A stretch of 64,000 bases of DNA, taken from Domibacillus enclensis. GTDB taxonomy: Bacteria > Bacillota > Bacilli > Bacillales > Domibacillaceae. A model generated the notes under the pieces. That model searched no databases. It had not been told where the DNA came from and worked only from the letters and a program-made list of their open reading frames with translations. Shown here piece by piece: positions 58,736 to 64,000 of this stretch (positions are counted from its first letter, which is position 1; every line of letters starts with the position of its first letter). The translations under genes and the position numbers were made by a program. Location of the stretch: assembly GCF_900156125.1 (NCBI RefSeq), contig NZ_FTLX01000001.1, forward strand, positions 372,001-436,000, given 5' to 3'.

Positions 58736-58851
58736 GAAAAAAAGAGATGAGGATCCTCTGCTTTTCACCATGTAGGAAAAGAGGGGTTCCTTATTGACGT
58801 TAAACATTTTCAAGAATAGCTGTCAGTCATTCACTACGTTCCTCTAGAACC

Positions 58852-58980
58852 CCTACGGGCGGAGGGAGGCCGGCGCAGACTCCAGTGGGACGAGCGGACA
58901 GGCTGAAACAGCCGTGCTTTTTGGGCTGGTTCAGCGTTCGCCCCACCGGAAAGCGGAGCCGGCAGCCCGGAGCCCCTGAA
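58852..58980. repeat. Second type of hairpin element
   Basis: A GC-rich stretch unlike the first element but equally structured: CCGGC with GCCGG, GTGGG with CCCAC, CGAGCG with CGTTCG, GCTGAA with TTCAGC and an inner CAGCC with GGCTG around a T-rich loop. It resembles palindromic intergenic repeats I recall from several Bacillaceae genomes. Only one copy is in the window. With copy B it fills the gap between fer and ribU, in which I see no gene. Confidence 0.6.
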
Positions 58981-59082
58981 TGTTCTTTTTTAGAAAAACA
59001 GCCTATTCTTTGCTAAGAAAAAAGGAAACAATTTAGAAAAAACATCGGGTTTCTCTTGACCCGTTTGTTTTTCAACATGATG

Positions 59083-59113
59083 AAAAGCCGGCCTCCTCTG
59101 AGACCGGCTTTTT
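59083..59113. terminator. Terminator after ribU
   Basis: AAAAGCCGG and CCGGCTTTTT form a stem with a 12-base loop directly after the ribU stop (minus-strand sense). Confidence 0.88.
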
Positions 59114-59117
59114 GCTT

Positions 59118-59690
59118 TTACACAGTTGAAAGTTTTTTTGTCCAGCTGTGCAGGCGAACGAAGATCATATAAAAGACGATGCCGACAATTGCGCCCTTGA
59201 CCAGGTTGAATGGCAGAATACCAGCGACAATCATTTGTCTCATCTCTGATCCGCTCATCGCCGGAGATCCGAGAAACATCGTGTAAGCAGGCAAGATGAC
59301 AAAATAGTTCAGCACACTCATGATGACGGACATCGAAACAACACCTGCTGCGATCGCCAGCGGCATTGCCTTTTTTGATTCAAAGCGTTTATATACGTAA
59401 TAAACAGGCAAAATAAAGGTGACCCCTGCCGCAAAATTGGCTACATGGCCGACAGGAACGCCGGTTGGGCTGCCCATCATAATAAAGTTAATCACATTTT
59501 TCAAAAATTCAACTGTTATGCCTGCAATCGGACCGAGCGCAATGGCCGCAACCAACGCCGGAACATCGCTGAAGTCAATCATCAGAAACCCTGGAAACGG
59601 CGGGATCGGAAAATTGAGCAGCATCAGCAAATAGGAAATAGTCGACAGCAGTCCTACTGTCGTTAACGCACGTACATTTTGTTTCTTCAT
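59118..59690 (-). CDS. ribU: RibU, riboflavin ECF-transporter S component
   Basis: A 190-residue membrane protein with about six helices (ypaA/fmnP in B. subtilis). The riboflavin-binding S-component features are FPIPPFPGFLMIDFSDVPAL and LKNVINFIMMGSPTGVPVG. It binds riboflavin and joins the general EcfAAT module, whose genes lie elsewhere. An FMN riboswitch and attenuator hairpin precede it, so expression falls when FMN is plentiful. Confidence 0.95.
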   Translation of the reverse strand: MKKQNVRALTTVGLLSTISYLLMLLNFPIPPFPGFLMIDFSDVPALVAAIALGPIAGITVEFLKNVINFIMMGSPTGVPVGHVANFAAGVTFILPVYYVYKRFESKKAMPLAIAAGVVSMSVIMSVLNYFVILPAYTMFLGSPAMSGSEMRQMIVAGILPFNLVKGAIVGIVFYMIFVRLHSWTKKLSTV

Positions 59691-59745
59691 TCGTCATTCT
59701 CCTTCTTTTTCATCCATCTCATTAGAAGGAAGGCAGCCCCGCCAA

Positions 59746-59781
59746 CAAAACAAATCCCCTCAAGCAACTTGCTCGAGGGGA
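59746..59781 (-). terminator. Terminator arm of the ribU riboswitch
   Basis: CCCCTCGAGCAA and TTGCTTGAGGGG form a stem followed by a T-rich stretch on the minus strand, between the FMN aptamer and ribU. Confidence 0.8.
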
Positions 59782-59841
59782 GAAAAGTCATGCATAAAGA
59801 AGCGTCCGAAAATCGTTCGTTTTTCGGCCACAGGCATACCT

Positions 59842-59969
59842 TCATCTTCTCCCATCCAGACTATACTGTCGGCTCTGGAATCGCACCAGATCCTGCCTTA
59901 TCGGCTCGCGGGCTCAAGGACTGTATCCTATTACCGCCGGTCGGGAATTTCACCACGCCCCGAAGATGA
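59842..59969 (-). promoter_or_regulatory. FMN riboswitch (RFN element)
   Basis: The minus strand shows the conserved RFN parts in order: ATCTTCGGGGC, GGTGAAATTCCCGACCGGCG, AGCCCGCGAGCC, TCTGGTGCGATTCCAGAGCC, GACAGT and GGATGGGAGAAGAT. The outer stem (ATCTTC with GAAGAT) closes it. It precedes a terminator and ribU, so FMN binding should cause early termination. Confidence 0.97.
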
Positions 59970-59989
59970 AATGATTTAATTTGAGCTTT

Positions 59990-60019
59990 ATTATCTCAAA
60001 GACGAAAGAATCTTGTCAA
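59990..60019 (-). promoter_or_regulatory. Sigma-A promoter for ribU
   Basis: On the minus strand TTGACA, an 18-bp spacer and GATAAT. The -35 box overlaps the resE stop codon, so the riboswitch transcript begins right after resE. Confidence 0.7.
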
Positions 60020-61797
60020 GATGTCTGTTTCGGGATTGTAAAGAAAAAGACAGTGCCATGACCGAGACGGCTTTGCACTTTAATGGTTCCCCCGTGTGCC
60101 TGGACAATATTTTTGGCAATCGATAAGCCAAGACCCGTTCCTGCCCGGCCCCGCGTCCGCGCTTTGTCCGCTTTATAAAAACGTTCAAAGACAAACGGCA
60201 AATCTTCTTCGGGAATGCCCGATCCGGAGTCTTTCACTTGAATAAGATGAACCTCTTCCTTTGCTTCATGAATAACCGACACGCTGCCACTCTCGGGCGT
60301 ATGGCGCAGCGCGTTGTCAATTAAATTGGTCAGCACTTGCTCAAGACGGTCTTCATCCACATACACCATTGTTTCAGCATCATCCATTTGCGCAGACAGA
60401 AAAATATTTTTTTCCTTGGCCAGTCCTCCAAATTTATTCGTCACACGCTGCAAAAAAGGCTCCAGAGCCGTTTGTTCTTTATTCAATGTAATATGGCCGG
60501 CCTGCATCCGGGCGAGGTCGAGCAGCTCATTGACAAGACGCCCCATCCGCAGTGATTCTTCGTGAATGATCTGTGCGATTTCCCGCTTTTCCTCTTCTGA
60601 TGCAGCGATATCATCCACAATGGCTTCGCTGTACCCTTGCATCATTGAAATGGGCGTTCTAAGCTCATGCGAAACGTTAGCGATAAAATCCTCGCGCAGC
60701 TTATCAAGACGGCGCTCCTCGGTCATATCACGGACAACGGTTACCGCTCCTCTGACTGAATCGGCATTGTACAGCGGGCTGACAATCATCACATATGACC
60801 TGCCCTGCAGGGTAATTTCGCCTTCCTGCTCCGTTTCGGTTTTCACCGCTTCTATAAACAGAGATTGCAATAAATCCGGTGTTTCTTCTGATCCGCCCTC
60901 TGCTTTTTTCTCGAAATTCCAATCATGCAAAAATTGCTTCGCCGGCGGATTGGTAATGAGAACATGCCCGTCCTGATCCAGCGTAATCACACCATCCGCC
61001 ATGGAGCTTAAAATGCTCGACAGCTGTTCCTTTTCCTGATTCAGTGCATGAATATTCCCTTTCAGCTGATACGCCATGCGGTTAAAGGAGGTGGCAAGAG
61101 CGCCAATTTCATCCGTCGTTAAAATCGGCACCTTTGTGTCAAAGTTTCCTTGAGACAGTTCCGTTGCCGCCACCCGCATCGTCCGGAGCGGCGCCGTCAC
61201 CCGCGTGGACAAAAAGAACGCAAAAACAGTTGTTAAAATAATTGCAATTCCGGCAGCAACCAAAATGAGCTTGGTCGTTTGCTCTGTTGTTTCTTTGATC
61301 ACTTCAAGTGACTGATAAATAAACACAGCCCCATTTTCACCATCATTTAATTGAACGGGCACGCCGACAATAAATGAATTCTCAAACCGGCTGTCCGCAT
61401 CCCCTTCACCACCGACATTTATTTCCGCTTCCACTTTGCGCTGGTTGTCAAACACCGCGGACAGGGCAGGATCAGCGGTGATGGTTTCTTTGCTGATTTT
61501 GGCTGTATCACTTTCAAAGGGGGAATAGTGAAACACCTGGTCATTTTCAGCGATTAAAATATGAGCTGGATCATCCACTAATTCCCAGGCGACATTCAGC
61601 CCCGTTTGTTCATTTTCGTGGTCTTCGATAACGGCAGCTATTTTTTCCGCTGTGTTTTCCAGCTGCTGCTCCACTTGCGTAATGTGGTAGTTTTCAAAAA
61701 ACTCCAGTAAGAGAATGGTTAAAAAAGCCAGCACAAATGAAACGAGAAGCAGGATCGTAATCCATAGCTTCCCGACAACACTTTTCCATATTTTCAT
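60016..61797 (-). CDS. resE: ResE sensor histidine kinase
   Basis: A 593-residue membrane kinase. Two membrane helices (about 10-32 and 175-195) flank an extracellular sensor; then come HAMP (about 197-250), PAS (about 260-360), the H-box FIANVSHELRTPISMMQGY with the phospho-histidine, and the ATPase N, G1 and G2 boxes (NLIDNALRHTP, VKDSGSGIPEEDL, GTGLGLSIAKNIV). It senses respiration-linked signals (oxygen limitation, nitric oxide) and phosphorylates ResD. Its start overlaps the resD stop by 4 bp. Confidence 0.96.
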   Translation of the reverse strand: MKIWKSVVGKLWITILLLVSFVLAFLTILLLEFFENYHITQVEQQLENTAEKIAAVIEDHENEQTGLNVAWELVDDPAHILIAENDQVFHYSPFESDTAKISKETITADPALSAVFDNQRKVEAEINVGGEGDADSRFENSFIVGVPVQLNDGENGAVFIYQSLEVIKETTEQTTKLILVAAGIAIILTTVFAFFLSTRVTAPLRTMRVAATELSQGNFDTKVPILTTDEIGALATSFNRMAYQLKGNIHALNQEKEQLSSILSSMADGVITLDQDGHVLITNPPAKQFLHDWNFEKKAEGGSEETPDLLQSLFIEAVKTETEQEGEITLQGRSYVMIVSPLYNADSVRGAVTVVRDMTEERRLDKLREDFIANVSHELRTPISMMQGYSEAIVDDIAASEEEKREIAQIIHEESLRMGRLVNELLDLARMQAGHITLNKEQTALEPFLQRVTNKFGGLAKEKNIFLSAQMDDAETMVYVDEDRLEQVLTNLIDNALRHTPESGSVSVIHEAKEEVHLIQVKDSGSGIPEEDLPFVFERFYKADKARTRGRAGTGLGLSIAKNIVQAHGGTIKVQSRLGHGTVFFFTIPKQTS

Positions 61798-62510
61798 CCA
61801 TTTCCAACCTCAAATTTATACCCGACACCCCAGACGGTGACAATCATTTTGGCTGCTTCTTCCGATACTTTGTTCAGCTTTTCCCGTAAACGCTTCACAT
61901 GCGTATCAACGGTTCGCAAGTCACCAAAAAATTCATAGTGCCATACTTCCTTCAGCAGATGCTCACGGTCAAACACTTTATCAGGCGCTTTGGCAAGAAA
62001 GTACAGAAGCTCATATTCCTTCGGCGTTAAGTTCACTTCTACACCGTCAGCCGTCACTCGGTGGGCATCGTTATCAATCGTTAAATGATTGTACACAATT
62101 AAATCCTTGGATTTCGTGTCAGTATGTAAATAGGTTGTAGGAGATGACCGGCGCAATAGCGCTTTCACACGCAGCACAACCTCACGAGGACTGAATGGCT
62201 TGACAATATAATCGTCTGTGCCTACTTCAAAGCCTTGCACACGGTTTGCTTCTTCTCCTTTTGCTGTCAGCATAATAACGGGTGTTGCTTTTGTTTCCCG
62301 CAATTCCCGGCACACTTCAATGCCATCTTTTCCAGGCATCATTAAATCGAGCAAAATGCAGTCATATTCATTCGCGAGCGCTTTTTCGAGCGCTTCCTCC
62401 CCGTCTGCTGCCTCATCAATGATGTAATGCTCCCGTTCAAGGTACATCCGCAAAAGCCGGCGAATCCGTTCTTCGTCATCCACCACTAAAATCCGTAATT
62501 CTTTTTCCAA
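61794..62510 (-). CDS. resD: ResD response regulator
   Basis: A 238-residue OmpR-type regulator. The receiver has ILVVDDEERIRRLL and the phospho-aspartate in LLDLMMPGKDG; the C-terminal winged helix ends TVWGVGYKFEVGNG. The best start is a TTG at 62510 with GGGAGGG seven bases upstream; an ATG at 62516 is in frame but only one base from that site. ResD activates anaerobic and respiratory genes, including the qcr and res operons in B. subtilis. Confidence 0.95.
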   Translation of the reverse strand: MEKELRILVVDDEERIRRLLRMYLEREHYIIDEAADGEEALEKALANEYDCILLDLMMPGKDGIEVCRELRETKATPVIMLTAKGEEANRVQGFEVGTDDYIVKPFSPREVVLRVKALLRRSSPTTYLHTDTKSKDLIVYNHLTIDNDAHRVTADGVEVNLTPKEYELLYFLAKAPDKVFDREHLLKEVWHYEFFGDLRTVDTHVKRLREKLNKVSEEAAKMIVTVWGVGYKFEVGNG

Positions 62511-62543
62511 AAACATTCCCTCCCAATACGCACAATATCTCCT

Positions 62544-62572
62544 ATTATAGTACAAAAAAGATCCCCCGCCAA
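62544..62572 (-). promoter_or_regulatory. Likely resDE promoter
   Basis: On the minus strand TTGGCG, a 17-bp spacer and a perfect TATAAT, overlapping the hairpin that follows resC. This allows resDE transcription independent of resABC. Confidence 0.55.
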
Positions 62573-62584
62573 AGACGAGGAATC
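62554..62584 (-). terminator. Terminator between resC and resD
   Basis: GATTCCTCG and GCGGGGGATC form an imperfect stem followed by six T residues on the minus strand, after the resC stop; read-through may be partial. Confidence 0.6.
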
Positions 62585-62591
62585 AAATTTC

Positions 62592-63779
62592 TTATGCATA
62601 GGAATGCAAACCGGCAATAACCAGGTTTACGGCCACTAAATTAAACATAATAATGCCGAAGCCGACAACCGCCAGCCAGGCTGATTTTTCGCCATGCCAC
62701 CCTTTTGACAAACGCAAGTGCAAAAACGCAACGTAAAACAAAAAGGTAATAAGCGCCCACACTTCTTTCGGGTCCCAGCCCCAAAAGCGGGTCCAGGCAA
62801 TCTGTGCCCAAATCATAGCAAAAATAAGTGCACCGAGCGTAAAGACCGGAAAACCGATCAATACGGCGCGATAGCCAATTTCATCCAGTAAATCCGAGCT
62901 GATTTTTTGAACGAGCGGCTGCAGCAGGGCCGCCACTCGTTTTCTCGTCACTAACCGGATCAATACATATAAGACAACCCCGCCGATTAATGACCAGAGC
63001 ACCGTGTTTAACTTTTTCGCATTGATAAACGCCGGCATTTCCGCAAGCGGCTCCATCTTGCCTTCCGTTAAAAGTGATCCTTCATTCGGTCCAACAAGCG
63101 CCGGAACGGTAAACTCCAAATTCGCAGCGGCTCCTTCTTTATTGACATAATCAAATTCCGCTTTGTAATCCGCTGCCGCAAAGCCTGTTGTGATGAGGAT
63201 AAATGCAATGACCGACACGATAAAAAACATCACCGCTTCGAGCCATTTTGTTTTTTTCGTACTGACCGACTGATCAATGTTTTTCACTAAATAAATCAAT
63301 CCCGCAATAAAGCTGATCCCCAGAATCCCCTGGCCCGCCGCGGCAGTGGTCACGTGAATAGCCAGCCAGTGGCTTTGAAGCGCCGGAATAAGCGGACTGA
63401 TTTCGCTTGGAAACATGCTCGCATACGCAATGATGATAATGGCGATTGGAAGAGCGAACAAGCCAAGCACAGCCGTTTTGTAAATAAAGAAAATTAAAAT
63501 GAACGCACCGACAATCATCATACCGAAAAACGTCGTGAATTCAAATAAGTTACTGACCGGCGCATGACCGGCAGCTGCCCAGCGGGTAAAAAAGTAGCCG
63601 AGCTGAGCCGCAAACCCAATAACGGTCACTATAATGCCAAGCTTGCCCCACCGGTTCAGCCCTTCCCCGTCACGCAGCCCTTTTTGGCGGATTGAACCGC
63701 CGAAAAGAATGGTCGCAGCCAGGTATAGAAAAAACGATGCCTCCAGCAGTGTACTGCTTACACCTGCTAAATTCGACAT
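62592..63779 (-). CDS. resC: ResC (CcsA/CcsB-type) cytochrome c maturation protein
   Basis: A 395-residue membrane protein with about eight helices. The haem-handling WWD-like motif is [14 protein letters not shown] near the C-terminal third, with conserved histidines in [10 protein letters not shown] and [10 protein letters not shown]. With ResB it forms the System II haem lyase that attaches haem to c-type cytochromes outside the membrane, such as QcrC. It follows resB by 16 bp. Confidence 0.95.
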   Translation of the reverse strand: MSNLAGVSSTLLEASFFLYLAATILFGGSIRQKGLRDGEGLNRWGKLGIIVTVIGFAAQLGYFFTRWAAAGHAPVSNLFEFTTFFGMMIVGAFILIFFIYKTAVLGLFALPIAIIIIAYASMFPSEISPLIPALQSHWLAIHVTTAAAGQGILGISFIAGLIYLVKNIDQSVSTKKTKWLEAVMFFIVSVIAFILITTGFAAADYKAEFDYVNKEGAAANLEFTVPALVGPNEGSLLTEGKMEPLAEMPAFINAKKLNTVLWSLIGGVVLYVLIRLVTRKRVAALLQPLVQKISSDLLDEIGYRAVLIGFPVFTLGALIFAMIWAQIAWTRFWGWDPKEVWALITFLFYVAFLHLRLSKGWHGEKSAWLAVVGFGIIMFNLVAVNLVIAGLHSYA

Positions 63780-63795
63780 AAACGATATGCCTCCC

Positions 63796-64000
63796 TTACT
63801 CCTTTTGTCTGTCTTCCGGCTCCGGAATAGACGTTTCCTTTAACACGGCGTGAATTTCTCTTTTTAACCCGTGCCAGTTTTTATTCGTATGACCGGCTAC
63901 ATACACCTGTCCATTTTTTTCACGAATCCACAGACGGCGATGATTCCAATACGACCCTTGAACGACACCAATCATAAAAATAATCCCGCCGATCGCCAAA
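63796..64000 (-). CDS. resB: ResB cytochrome c maturation protein, C-terminal end
   Basis: The last 67 or so residues of a longer minus-strand gene running off the window edge. A membrane helix end ([17 protein letters not shown]) is followed by [20 protein letters not shown] and a charged tail ending RQKE. The position beside resC and the sequence fit ResB. The N-terminal part, and resA before it, lie outside the window. Confidence 0.9.
   Translation of the reverse strand, partial: LAIGGIIFMIGVVQGSYWNHRRLWIREKNGQVYVAGHTNKNWHGLKREIHAVLKETSIPEPEDRQKE

Noticed and set aside
58534-58737. A 67-codon reading frame over repeat copy B
   Set aside because: The 1-bp indel between copies destroys the frame in copy A, while the hairpin pairing is kept, so it is not a protein gene.
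59041-59075. A weak CGGGT/ACCCG hairpin followed by T residues
   Set aside because: The stem is only five base pairs and no plus-strand gene precedes it directly; too weak to list.

Overview
This is 64 kb of a spore-forming, low-to-moderate-GC Bacillota chromosome, almost certainly Bacillaceae. Gene order follows the Bacillus subtilis segment from mrfA (yprA) through ponA, dinG, panBCD, the qcr operon, the aro supraoperon, hepS-menG-hepT, spoIVA, der, cmk, ypeB-sleB and fer to the res operon. Spore genes (spoIVA, sleB, ypeB), bacillithiol genes (bshA, ypdA), menaquinone-linked respiration (qcrABC, hepST, menG) and the ResDE system fit an aerobic, menaquinone-using endospore former. It is not B. 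subtilis itself, because several B. subtilis blocks are missing or replaced. Nearly all genes lie on the minus strand; recU-ponA, a YitT-family gene, ansA and fer are on the plus strand.

Layout. 1-5.7 kb: MrfA repair helicase (cut by the window edge), small genes, a STAS protein, recU and ponA. 5.7-12.4 kb: ypoC, nth, dnaD, aspB, ypmB, ypmA, dinG. 12.4-20 kb: an intergenic hairpin repeat, panBCD with an attenuator leader, then the tightly overlapping ypjD-dapB-mgsA-bshA-cca-birA operon. 20-27.3 kb: YitT-like ypjC, a YugP-like peptidase, ypjB-like and ypjA, qcrABC, ypiFBA. 27.4-33.6 kb: aroC-aroB-aroH-hisC-tyrA-aroA, with no trp genes. 33.7-38.7 kb: cheR, ndk, hepT-menG-hepS, folE, hbs. 38.8-51.2 kb: spoIVA, yphF, yphE, gpsA, der, fni, ypfD, plsC, cmk, motI (ypfA), ypeB, sleB, prsW. 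51.2-58.4 kb: ansA, ypdA, a MerR/B12-type regulator, ypbG, a short ypbE, recS, ypbB, fer. 58.4-59.1 kb: a repeat-rich non-coding island. 59.1-64 kb: FMN-riboswitch-controlled ribU, then resE, resD, resC and the end of resB.

How the genes work together. The aro/tyr/his genes take DAHP to chorismate, prephenate and tyrosine. panBCD makes pantothenate. hepS/hepT and menG finish menaquinone, which the QcrABC complex oxidises. ResB/ResC mature c-type cytochromes and ResDE regulates respiration. BshA and YpdA serve bacillithiol metabolism. SleB/YpeB, SpoIVA and PrsW belong to spore and envelope biology.

Most interesting signals: (1) a long, very GC-rich imperfect hairpin element in two almost identical intergenic copies 46 kb apart (12513-12710 and 58537-58735); (2) a different hairpin element next to the second copy; (3) joint absence of trpEDCFBA from the aro cluster and of mtrB (TRAP) from beside folE; (4) a MerR regulator carrying the W-x9-EH signature of CarH-type B12 photoreceptors; (5) shrunken YpbE and YpjB relatives and loss of bshB1, gudB and ypbH from their usual places. 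No tRNA, rRNA, insertion sequence, prophage or CRISPR array was found. I did not recognise a wholly new multi-gene system; the repeat elements are the best candidates for something undescribed.
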